Source: CAZTXD01 sp964617995 (lineage in GTDB: Bacteria; Actinomycetota; Acidimicrobiia; Spongiisociales; ZC4RG35). Taken from it: a stretch of 10,214 nucleotides of DNA. The translations under genes were made by a program, and so were the position numbers. The notes below the pieces were generated by a model. The model was not told the origin of the DNA and did no database searches. It saw only the letters and a list, made by a program, of their open reading frames with translations. Below are positions 1 to 6,984 of this stretch, piece by piece. The stretch lies in NCBI GenBank assembly GCA_964617995.1, contig CAZTXD010000132.1, positions 1-10,214 on the forward strand, given 5' to 3'. Every line of letters starts with the position of its first letter. The first letter of the stretch is position 1.

Positions 1-1535
<1,535 letters not shown>

Positions 1536-1542
1536 GATCCCG

Positions 1543-1548
1543 AGGGTA
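1543..1548 (-). promoter_or_regulatory. Candidate leaderless -10 (TACCCT) for ettA
   Basis: On the minus strand TACCCT, matching TANNNT, sits 7 nt before the GTG start of ettA, and no Shine-Dalgarno sequence lies at the right distance. The same spacing recurs at several genes in this window. I see no convincing -35. Confidence 0.4.
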
Positions 1549-1581
1549 TCGTCCTCGTGAGAGCACCCGGTCATGCCGGGG

Positions 1582-1609
1582 TTGTCCCCTTGCCGGGTCG
1601 GGTTATCCT
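1582..1609 (+). promoter_or_regulatory. Candidate promoter for the four-helix membrane protein
   Basis: TTGTCC (1582-1587) and TATCCT (1604-1609) are separated by 16 nt, a fair sigma-70-type pair. Transcription would start near 1616 and give a 5' leader of about 75 nt before the ATG at 1691. This fits that gene having a real Shine-Dalgarno sequence, unlike its leaderless-looking neighbours. Confidence 0.4.
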
Positions 1610-1612
1610 GAA

Positions 1613-1643
1613 GGCGATGGGTGGGACGCCCCGGTCCATCGCC
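1613..1643 (+). other. 8-bp perfect inverted repeat in the leader (GGCGATGG / CCATCGCC)
   Basis: GGCGATGG (1613-1620) and CCATCGCC (1636-1643) flank a 15-nt loop. The repeat lies at or just after the predicted start of transcription. A weaker second repeat, ATGGG (1647-1651) with CCCAT (1669-1673), ends just before the ribosome binding site. It could be a leader hairpin or a protein site between divergent genes. There is no U-tract, so it is not a standard terminator. Confidence 0.35.
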
Positions 1644-1690
1644 TCGATGGGCCCCGGGTGGGAGATTCCCCATGAGGGAGGATCGAGCCC

Positions 1691-2461
1691 ATGAACACCC
1701 AGATGACCGGATCGGTGCGGATGGCAGGGGACACCGCCCGCGGCGTCATGGTGCAGATCCATCTGGCCGAGGAGACGCTCACCTTGGCGGCCGAGAACGG
1801 TATCGAGATCGGCACCTGGTCCCTGGATCACGTCGGCATCTCCTCCAAGCCCGACGGGTTCCATCTCCGGATCGAAGGTGAGGAGGTCATCCTCACGACC
1901 GACGACGACGCTCGCTTCGCACTGGCGTTGGGTATCAACGCGCCCACCAACCGTCTCGCCCGCATGATGGCGAAGCTGAGGGACGAAACAGCCGCATCGT
2001 CGGTGGTGGTGGACCTCACCGATGGCGCGCCGGCTCCCGGCTCCGCGCCCGAGGTGGAGCCACCATCGACGACCCGTCGCCAGAGCCGTCTCGCCAACGG
2101 CCTTCCATATCTAGGCCCCCTGGTGATAGCAGCGGCGGTGGTCGCCTTCCTCGCGTCCATCGTGGCCGCGACCGGTGGCAACGCCATCTCGTTCTCGGCC
2201 GGCATCCCCGCCTGGCCGGCGATGATGGCCGCCAGCCTGGTGCTGGCAGCGGGAGGGTTCTCCGCCTTCCAGGATCCCAACCACGGCCGAGCGAGCATCG
2301 GAGCAGGAATCGCTCTCGGCTTGATAGTCATCCTGCTCACCGCCGGCCGCCTGGTCGACACGGGATTGGTGGGAGAGGCATTGTTGGCCTTCACCCTGGC
2401 CGTGGTGGCCTCGGGCGTGTTGCTGGCAGTCGACACCGCCGGACGCAGCGGCTTCGACTGA
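1691..2461 (+). CDS. Unrecognised membrane protein: N-terminal beta-rich domain plus four membrane helices
   Basis: I do not recognise a named family. Residues about 18-100 form a soluble, strand-rich module (motifs IGTWSLDHVGI, FHLRIEGEEVILTTDDD) ending in a helix (RLARMMAKLRDETAA). Residues 100-135 are a Pro/Ala/acidic linker. Four hydrophobic segments follow at about 141-161, 174-193, 202-222 and 226-247, with a short polar C-terminus. The start at 1691 is set by AGGGAGGA 8 nt upstream, one of two clear Shine-Dalgarno sites in the window. The soluble module resembles the whole 106-residue protein encoded at 7435-7755 (shared IGxW, FxLxIxxEE, D-rich turn and terminal helix), so the two probably belong to one uncharacterised, perhaps PH-like, domain family. 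The fold is inference from the strand pattern. A role as membrane-anchored sensor or scaffold is a guess. The glycosylase gene follows after 37 nt. Confidence 0.8.
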   Translation: MNTQMTGSVRMAGDTARGVMVQIHLAEETLTLAAENGIEIGTWSLDHVGISSKPDGFHLRIEGEEVILTTDDDARFALALGINAPTNRLARMMAKLRDETAASSVVVDLTDGAPAPGSAPEVEPPSTTRRQSRLANGLPYLGPLVIAAAVVAFLASIVAATGGNAISFSAGIPAWPAMMAASLVLAAGGFSAFQDPNHGRASIGAGIALGLIVILLTAGRLVDTGLVGEALLAFTLAVVASGVLLAVDTAGRSGFD

Positions 2462-2468
2462 TCCCGAT

Positions 2469-2488
2469 GTAGGACCTCTCCGTCCTAC
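2469..2488. promoter_or_regulatory. Perfect 7-bp inverted repeat overlapping the glycosylase promoter
   Basis: GTAGGAC (2469-2475) and GTCCTAC (2482-2488) flank a 6-nt spacer. The right arm overlaps the presumed -10 TACTCT (2486-2491). The position suits a repressor operator. It could also be a weak intrinsic terminator for the upstream gene, but no T-run follows it. Confidence 0.4.
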
Positions 2489-2491
2489 TCT
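2486..2491 (+). promoter_or_regulatory. Candidate leaderless -10 (TACTCT) for the glycosylase gene
   Basis: TACTCT fits TANNNT and ends 7 nt before the ATG at 2499. No Shine-Dalgarno sequence precedes that ATG, so a leaderless mRNA is likely. No good -35 is visible, and the gene could also be read through from 1691-2461. Confidence 0.4.
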
Positions 2492-2498
2492 TGCCTAC

Positions 2499-3350
2499 AT
2501 GCCGGAGCTTCCCGACATCGTCGTCTACCTGGAGGCGCTCCAGCGGAGGATCCAGGGTCAGGTGCTGGAGGGGGTCCGCATCGCATCACCGTCTGTGTTG
2601 CGCACATTCGATCCTCCCTATGACGCCAACGTCGGCCGCGCGGTGGAGGACCTACGAAGAGTGGGGAAGCGCATCGTTCTCGAGTTTCCCGAGGAGATGT
2701 TCATCGTCATCCACCTGATGGTGGCGGGACGGCTGCGGTGGGAGGCTCCGGGAGCCGGTGTGCCCAAGAAGGTCGGCCTGGCGGCCTTCGACTTCCCGAC
2801 AGGATCGCTCGTCCTCACCGAGCAAGGGACGAAGAAGAGGGCCGGCGTCTGGGTGGTGCGAGGGGAAGACACTCTGGCAGAGGAGGATCGGGGCGGAATC
2901 GAGCCGCTGGAGATGACGGTGGAGGAGATGGCGACCGTCCTGCGGGCTGAGAATCGCACCCTGAAGCGGGCACTGACCGACGCCCGGGTGTTGTCGGGGA
3001 TAGGCAATGCCTACTCAGACGAGATCCTGTGGGAGGCGCAGATGTCACCCACGCTTCGCACCGGCGGCATGAGCGATGAGCAGATGGAGCGGCTGCATGC
3101 CGCCATCGGCAAATCCCTCACCGAATGGACCGATCGTCTCAGAGAGGAGGTGGGGGAGGGGTGGCCGGAGAAGGTGACCGCCTTCCGTTCCGAGATGGCC
3201 GTCCACGGCAAGTTCGGTGAGCCGTGTCCCCGCTGCGGTGCCTCGGTGCGGCGCATCGTCTACGCCGACAACGAGACCAACTATTGCGCGACCTGCCAGA
3301 CCGGCGGCAAGATACTGGCCGATAGGGCGTTGTCGCGGCTGCTGAAGTGA
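2499..3350 (+). CDS. Divergent Fpg/Nei-family DNA glycosylase/AP lyase
   Basis: The family excises oxidised bases and cleaves the abasic site using the N-terminal proline. Seen here (283 aa): MPELPD start with Pro2 and Glu3 (catalytic pair), Lys57 in VGKRIV (beta-clamp lysine), Asn170 in SGIGNAYSDEIL of the helix-two-turn-helix, and a four-Cys zinc finger (Cys243, 246, 263, 266). Canonical DNA-contact residues differ. The arginine of the finger (E. coli RATFYC) is Asn258 in NETNYC. The DPRRFG loop reads TKKRAG, so the phenylalanine wedge is Ala115. The void-filling methionine is apparently Val75. The C-terminus GGKILADRALSRLLK is ordered, so the gene is intact. It is probably a distinct Fpg-like subfamily rather than MutM itself, hence no symbol. 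Lesion specificity cannot be read from the sequence. The start is fixed because Pro2 must follow the initiator Met. The SOS-controlled imuA' begins 122 nt downstream from its own promoter. Confidence 0.9.
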   Translation: MPELPDIVVYLEALQRRIQGQVLEGVRIASPSVLRTFDPPYDANVGRAVEDLRRVGKRIVLEFPEEMFIVIHLMVAGRLRWEAPGAGVPKKVGLAAFDFPTGSLVLTEQGTKKRAGVWVVRGEDTLAEEDRGGIEPLEMTVEEMATVLRAENRTLKRALTDARVLSGIGNAYSDEILWEAQMSPTLRTGGMSDEQMERLHAAIGKSLTEWTDRLREEVGEGWPEKVTAFRSEMAVHGKFGEPCPRCGASVRRIVYADNETNYCATCQTGGKILADRALSRLLK

Positions 3351-3432
3351 GTGGTGCTCTCGTCGGCTGTGAACGATCTTCGGTTGTCGGTTCGACCGGC
3401 GACTGACACTTGAGAACGGACGACCGCCCCTC

Positions 3433-3462
3433 TTGCCTGTCGAACGTATGTTCGATTAGGCT
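3433..3462 (+). promoter_or_regulatory. SOS promoter of imuA'-imuB
   Basis: TTGCCT (3433-3438) and TAGGCT (3457-3462, fits TANNNT) are spaced by 18 nt. Transcription would start near 3469, only a few nucleotides before the ATG at 3473, so the mRNA has almost no leader. The LexA box occupies the spacer, where bound LexA would block RNA polymerase. Confidence 0.65.
3440..3455. promoter_or_regulatory. LexA operator (SOS box) TCGAAC-GTAT-GTTCGA
   Basis: Two perfect 6-bp arms, TCGAAC and GTTCGA, flank a 4-nt centre. This matches the SOS box known from mycobacteria and other Gram-positive bacteria. It lies between -35 and -10 of the imuA' promoter, and the genes it controls are classic SOS targets. 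Confidence 0.92.
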
Positions 3463-3472
3463 GACTCGCCTC

Positions 3473-4111
3473 ATGGAGTCAGCGGAGTCAGTGGCCTATC
3501 GCCCACCGGGGGGCCTGTTGTCCCTACAGCCCGGCCGGATCACCGAGGTGAGCGGATTCACCGGGATGGGGATCACCCGTCTGGGGCTGGGACTGCTGGT
3601 CGAGCCCTCCCGGCGATCTCTGGTGGTGGCCCTGGATGTGAAGGGCTGGCTGTCTCCGCTGGCAGCATGGGAAGTGGGGGTGGACCCGACCCGTCTCGTC
3701 GTGGTGCGTTGCCCCGACAGCGGACGGTGGCCCCAGGTGACGGCCGTCCTCATGGAAGGGGTGAGGGCCATGTACGCCGAGGTGCCTCCCTCGACCCGCT
3801 CCCACGATCTGCGCCGACTGGCGGCCCTGGCGCGTGCTCATCGAACCGGGGTGGTGCTCCGCCCTCTGGGGGAGGTTCTGCCACCGGGAGTGGCCCACCT
3901 GCGTCTACATGCCAGGGAGGTGAGATGGGAGGGGGCCGAAGAGGGGCACGGTCGGCTGGACCGGCGGTACCTGGTCGTGGAGGCGTCGGGCAGGGGAGTG
4001 GGGGGAATGACCCGAAAGATCGAGATGGTGGACGATGGGACGGACGTTATGCGTGTGGTATCCCGACTGGGCGCCGAAAGTGCCGGGGAGCGGCTCGCCG
4101 TCGTCGGATGA
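3473..4111 (+). CDS. imuA': ImuA'-type RecA-like SOS mutagenesis protein with degenerate P-loop
   Basis: ImuA' is the accessory protein of the SOS translesion mutasome. In mycobacteria it works with ImuB and the polymerase DnaE2. Seen here (212 aa): a RecA-like N-terminus with GRITEVSGFTGMGITRLGLG (21-40), where the Walker A pattern Gx4GK[ST] reads Gx4GIT. The catalytic lysine is Ile34, so ATP hydrolysis is doubtful. There follow a WLSPLAAWEVGVDPTRLVVVR block (59-79) and a C-terminal part with GMTRKIEMVDDGTD (178-191), all typical of the actinobacterial proteins encoded before imuB. I start at ATG 3473 because the LexA box and promoter end at 3462. An open frame reaches back to an ATG at 3410, but that start would lie upstream of the promoter and inside control DNA. 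The 3' end overlaps imuB by 77 nt, so translation is likely coupled. The assignment rests on context plus motifs; the sequence is divergent. Confidence 0.85.
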   Translation: MESAESVAYRPPGGLLSLQPGRITEVSGFTGMGITRLGLGLLVEPSRRSLVVALDVKGWLSPLAAWEVGVDPTRLVVVRCPDSGRWPQVTAVLMEGVRAMYAEVPPSTRSHDLRRLAALARAHRTGVVLRPLGEVLPPGVAHLRLHAREVRWEGAEEGHGRLDRRYLVVEASGRGVGGMTRKIEMVDDGTDVMRVVSRLGAESAGERLAVVG

Positions 4112-5393
4112 TCGGGCCCGGGAGTTCCGGCTGTTCGAGGTGGTGGCCACCACCATCGAGAGCCTGATTCCCCGGGTCGAGATAGCCGAGCCCGGTCTGG
4201 CCTACGTGCCCGTGGCGGGAGCAGTTCGCTACTACGGGGGCGAGGAGGCTCTGGTGGCGAAGGTGGGGGAAGCGATACCCCCCGGTGCCCGGCTGGGGCT
4301 GGCCGAGGGCCCCTTCGCCGCTCGTTGCGCCGCCGAGAAGGCCCGGGAGGGCCGCCCTCTGATCGTGGAGGACACCGCCGGGTTCCTGGCCGACCTGGAG
4401 ATAGAGTCCCTGCAGCCGGCGGAGCTGGCGGAGACCTTCCGCTGGTTGGGTGTGACCACCCTCGGGGCCCTGGCCCGACTTCCCCGGGCGGCGGTGGTCT
4501 CCAGGTTCGGCGATCGAGGACTGTCCGCTCATCGTCTCGCCACCGGGGAAGACCGCCTACCCCACCCCCGGCCCATCCCCGCCGACCTCGTCGTGGAATC
4601 GAAACATGAGACTCCACTCGTGCAGGTAGACCAGGTGGCGTTCGTGACCCGGAGCCTGGCGGTGGAGATGATCACGAAGCTGGCCGGGATGGCCGCCTAC
4701 CGGGTCATGGTGGAGGTCGAGGCCGCCGACGGGACCGTGCGACAGCGGATGTGGCGTTCGAGTGAACCGTTCACCGACCAGGCCCTGACCGAGCGGGTCT
4801 GGTGGCAGGTGCGAGCATGGATCGACACTCCCGGAGGTGTGCCAGGAGGGGTGGCGCGTATACGCCTCAACCCCTTCGATCTCTCCGATGAGGGTCGGCA
4901 GCTGGCGCTGCTCCAGCAGGTCGGAGGGAGCGACGGGGCATGGCAGGAGATCGACGACTCCCGCCATGACGCCGAACGAGCCCTCACCCGGACGCAAGCC
5001 CTGGTAGGCCCCGACGCCGTACTCCAGGCGGTGCGTCGGGGCGGCAGGATGCCCACCGACCGTGTCGAGTGGTTTCCATGGGGTGACCGACCTCCCGCAC
5101 CGGTCGCGGCCGATGAGCCGCCCTGGCCGGGCCATATCCCCGCCCCCGCGCCGGCCCTGGTCGCCTCGGCTCCTCCCCGGCTGGAGGTGGAGTGGGATGA
5201 TGGCATTCCGGTGCGAGTCCGGCTGGGCACCCGATGGGAACCGGTTCTCACCTGGAGCGGACCGTGGCGGATGACGGGTCGATGGTGGCGGGGGGAAGAT
5301 CCGGTCGACCGCTATCAGATCGTCACCTCGGTGGGGGCGATCCTGTGCGTCGTACAGGATGATGGTGCGTACCTGGCGGGGGTCTATGACTGA
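4035..5393 (+). CDS. imuB: ImuB, catalytically inactive Y-family polymerase homologue (mutasome hub)
   Basis: In the family ImuB links the beta clamp, ImuA' and DnaE2 for SOS-induced error-prone synthesis. It resembles Y-family polymerases without activity. Seen here (452 aa): LCVWYPDW (5-12) replaces the first Asp-containing motif, and VPVAGAVRYYGGE (58-70) stands where active enzymes have S-x-D-E, so the metal-binding acids are missing. A helix-hairpin-helix region lies at about 134-165. A clamp-binding motif QLALL (289-293, consensus QLxL[FL]) takes the place of the QLWG-type motif seen in mycobacteria. The GPDAVLQAVRRGGRMPTDRV block and the C-terminal WSGPWRMTGRWW...YQIVTSVGAILCVV...GVYD are typical of ImuB. 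The ATG at 4035 is inside imuA' (77-nt overlap). A GTG at 4053 is possible, but the conserved WYPDW core is encoded within the overlap either way. The stop codon overlaps the convergent plsC end by 10 bp. No dnaE2 follows. Confidence 0.93.
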   Translation: MGRTLCVWYPDWAPKVPGSGSPSSDDRAREFRLFEVVATTIESLIPRVEIAEPGLAYVPVAGAVRYYGGEEALVAKVGEAIPPGARLGLAEGPFAARCAAEKAREGRPLIVEDTAGFLADLEIESLQPAELAETFRWLGVTTLGALARLPRAAVVSRFGDRGLSAHRLATGEDRLPHPRPIPADLVVESKHETPLVQVDQVAFVTRSLAVEMITKLAGMAAYRVMVEVEAADGTVRQRMWRSSEPFTDQALTERVWWQVRAWIDTPGGVPGGVARIRLNPFDLSDEGRQLALLQQVGGSDGAWQEIDDSRHDAERALTRTQALVGPDAVLQAVRRGGRMPTDRVEWFPWGDRPPAPVAADEPPWPGHIPAPAPALVASAPPRLEVEWDDGIPVRVRLGTRWEPVLTWSGPWRMTGRWWRGEDPVDRYQIVTSVGAILCVVQDDGAYLAGVYD

Positions 5394-6118
5394 GCCAGGA
5401 GTCGCAAACGCTTGTCGATCACCGCATGGGCATCGTCGCGGAGCTGGCTGGTAGCAACCGACGTGAGGCCCTCGGTCTCCAGTGGAGGGTCGATGGCGAC
5501 CGTGACCGGCCCTCCCCGAACGAGTAACGAGCCCGGCGGCCAGGCTTCCCCGGTGCCCGCGATCGTCACCGGCAGAACGGGGAGCCGGCTGTTGATCGCC
5601 ATCGTGAACGCCCCCTTCTTGAAGGCCCCGAGTTGCCCACGGCGCGATCTCGTTCCCTCGGGATACACGATCACAGAGCGCCCCGCGTCCACCAGCCGGC
5701 GAGCCTGGACATTGATCTGCTCGTGGACGTTCATCCGCGCCGAGCGGTCCACCTCGATGATCCCGATCGCCCGCATCGCCGAGGCGAGGACCGGTACGCG
5801 GAACAGCTCCTTCTTGGCCAGGAACCTGATCGGAAGCGGCAAGCCGACGAAACAAACCATGATGTCGAGGTTGGAGACGTGGTTGGCGACGACCACATAG
5901 GATCGCCGAGGGTCGACGTTCTCGGTACCGATGACCCTGAGCCGCACCCCGGCGGCACCGAGCCATAGCCGGCTCCAAACGGCGGCTGTTCGTTCGATGA
6001 TGGCGCTGTGGGGGCGGATCCGGGAGAGAACGATGACCACACCGGAGGCGATCAGGGTCGCTACCAGCCCCACCACCAGGGTCAGGATCGTCCGAGGCAG
6101 GGAAAGGAGGGACCGCAT
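5384..6118 (-). CDS. plsC: PlsC-family 1-acyl-glycerol-3-phosphate acyltransferase
   Basis: It transfers an acyl group to lysophosphatidic acid to make phosphatidic acid at the inner face of the membrane. Seen here (244 aa): one N-terminal membrane helix (8-31), then the four acyltransferase blocks in order: NHVSNLD (79-85, the HxxxxD catalytic pair His80/Asp85), RFLAKKELFRVPVLASAMRAIG leading to GIIEVDR (119-125), YPEGTRS (152-158) and LPVTIAGTGEAWP (182-194). The start at 6118 puts the membrane helix at the N-terminus. The frame stays open back to 6292, but that stretch is coding sequence of the upstream hydrolase in another frame and reads as noise. TAGCAT lies 7 nt before this ATG. The upstream SGNH gene ends 23 nt before, so the two may form an operon with an extra internal promoter. 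An acyltransferase using another lysophospholipid acceptor is possible. Confidence 0.93.
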   Translation of the reverse strand: MRSLLSLPRTILTLVVGLVATLIASGVVIVLSRIRPHSAIIERTAAVWSRLWLGAAGVRLRVIGTENVDPRRSYVVVANHVSNLDIMVCFVGLPLPIRFLAKKELFRVPVLASAMRAIGIIEVDRSARMNVHEQINVQARRLVDAGRSVIVYPEGTRSRRGQLGAFKKGAFTMAINSRLPVLPVTIAGTGEAWPPGSLLVRGGPVTVAIDPPLETEGLTSVATSQLRDDAHAVIDKRLRLLAQS

Positions 6119-6125
6119 CGGCCCG

Positions 6126-6131
6126 ATGCTA
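6126..6131 (-). promoter_or_regulatory. Candidate leaderless -10 (TAGCAT) for plsC
   Basis: On the minus strand TAGCAT is followed by 7 nt and then the plsC ATG. There is no Shine-Dalgarno sequence. It lies in the 23-nt gap after the upstream stop codon, which suggests an internal promoter as well as read-through. No clear -35 is visible. Confidence 0.35.
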
Positions 6132-6141
6132 GTGAGACGGA

Positions 6142-6900
6142 TCAGGCCGAGGTGACCGGCTCGTCCACGAGAGGTGACAACGCCTCCCAGCAGACATCGG
6201 CCCAGATCCGATGGCCGGCTGCGTTCGGATGGAAACGATCGGCCGACCACACTTCCGGGCGGGTACGGAACTGAGAGGCCGCCCATGTCCACTGATCGGC
6301 CTTGACCACTCCGTGACGGTCGGCGACCGCCTCGTGGACCCTGTCGGCACGACGCCCCAGACGGGTCACCATTTGCCGCAGCGGTGTGGCCAGCCTGGGG
6401 ATGGAGCCGAGGTCGCCTACACCGCTCATCACGACTGCCGAACCCGATCGTTTCAGCTCTCCGACCACGAAGTCGAGCTCCCGCATGAGTCGCCGCATCG
6501 GCACTCCCCGGATCACGTCGTTGGCGCCGACCGACAGCAGCGTCACATGGGGAGCCAGCTCCAGGGCCCGGGGAAGCTGGTGCGCGGCGACGTCGGCTGA
6601 GGTGGCGCCGCCTTCGCCCAGCGAATACAGATCTACCCTGCGGTCGAGACGGATGCTGAGGCGGCGGGCGACAATGCGCGCCCAGATCTCGTCCGGATGC
6701 ACCACGCCGGGAGCCGTCAGCGTCGAGTCACCGAGGGCGGCCAGGCGCAGGGGGTCTCCGTCGGTGGGGCCGAACGAGCCGGAGGCGGCGAACTCGGGTT
6801 GGTCCGGTGCCGGCCAGAGGAGGGCCAGGGCAAGCTCGGCTCCCACAGTCACGACGCCCGCCACAGCCAGTTTCCGCGCCAGGTCGAGAGTCGATCGCAT
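6142..6900 (-). CDS. Membrane-anchored SGNH/GDSL-family hydrolase
   Basis: A serine esterase or lipase-like hydrolase. Substrate unknown. Seen here (252 aa): an N-terminal hydrophobic stretch (about 11-29, AVAGVVTVGAELALALLW), either an anchor or an uncleaved signal, since no convincing cleavage site follows. Then come SGNH blocks in order: LAALGDSTL (54-62, nucleophile Ser59), GEGGATSADV (95-104, oxyanion Gly), VGANDV (124-129, Asn127) and DRFHPNAAGH (221-230, Asp221/His224). All four catalytic positions are present. The ATG at 6900 puts the hydrophobic segment first. The frame extends to 7155 only by running through the divergent marR gene, so I rejected that start. It lies upstream of plsC on the same strand, which hints at lipid or acyl turnover. 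A divergent MarR regulator shares its 84-nt upstream region. Confidence 0.92.
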   Translation of the reverse strand: MRSTLDLARKLAVAGVVTVGAELALALLWPAPDQPEFAASGSFGPTDGDPLRLAALGDSTLTAPGVVHPDEIWARIVARRLSIRLDRRVDLYSLGEGGATSADVAAHQLPRALELAPHVTLLSVGANDVIRGVPMRRLMRELDFVVGELKRSGSAVVMSGVGDLGSIPRLATPLRQMVTRLGRRADRVHEAVADRHGVVKADQWTWAASQFRTRPEVWSADRFHPNAAGHRIWADVCWEALSPLVDEPVTSA

Positions 6901-6913
6901 GCCGGGGATATTG

Positions 6914-6933
6914 CCATACTGGTCTCGATATGG
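6914..6933. promoter_or_regulatory. Candidate MarR operator between the hydrolase and marR genes
   Basis: CCATA (6914-6918) and TATGG (6929-6933) form a 20-bp inverted repeat with a 10-nt spacer. It lies 14 nt upstream of the hydrolase ATG, where it would overlap that gene's promoter spacer. Size and place suit MarR-family sites, but the arms are short and binding is inferred only from position. Confidence 0.35.
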
Positions 6934-6972
6934 AAGCCGAGCGGGGGCTGAGCGAAACCTAGGCACAATCGG

Positions 6973-6978
6973 TATTCT
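6973..6978 (+). promoter_or_regulatory. Candidate leaderless -10 (TATTCT) for marR-type gene
   Basis: TATTCT is a good TANNNT hexamer 6 nt before the ATG at 6985, and no ribosome binding site is present. A weak CTGAGC -35 at 6948-6953 has 19-nt spacing. Confidence 0.45.
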
Positions 6979-6984
6979 GACATC

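Noticed and set aside
3351..3432. Terminator or small RNA between the glycosylase gene and imuA'
   Set aside because: Only a short stem with a 3-nt loop around GGTTCGACC is visible, without a T-run. It is too weak to call.
3410..3472. N-terminal extension of imuA'
   Set aside because: It would translate the LexA box and promoter, and its residues do not resemble the family.
3838..4617. Open frame of 259 codons on the minus strand
   Set aside because: It is antisense to imuA'-imuB, and its Pro/Arg/Ser-rich translation is a GC-content artefact.
4035..5393. ImuB as an active Y-family polymerase such as DinB
   Set aside because: The Asp of motif I and the S-x-D-E motif are missing, and the C-terminal blocks are those of ImuB.
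4557..5978. Open frame of 473 codons on the minus strand
   Set aside because: It lies antisense to imuB and in another frame of plsC, both of which have clear family motifs. Its translation has no recognisable domain and is typical GC-rich shadow sequence.
6119..6292. N-terminal extension of plsC
   Set aside because: The stretch overlaps the end of the SGNH gene in another frame and has no acyltransferase-like sequence; the start at 6118 puts the membrane helix first.
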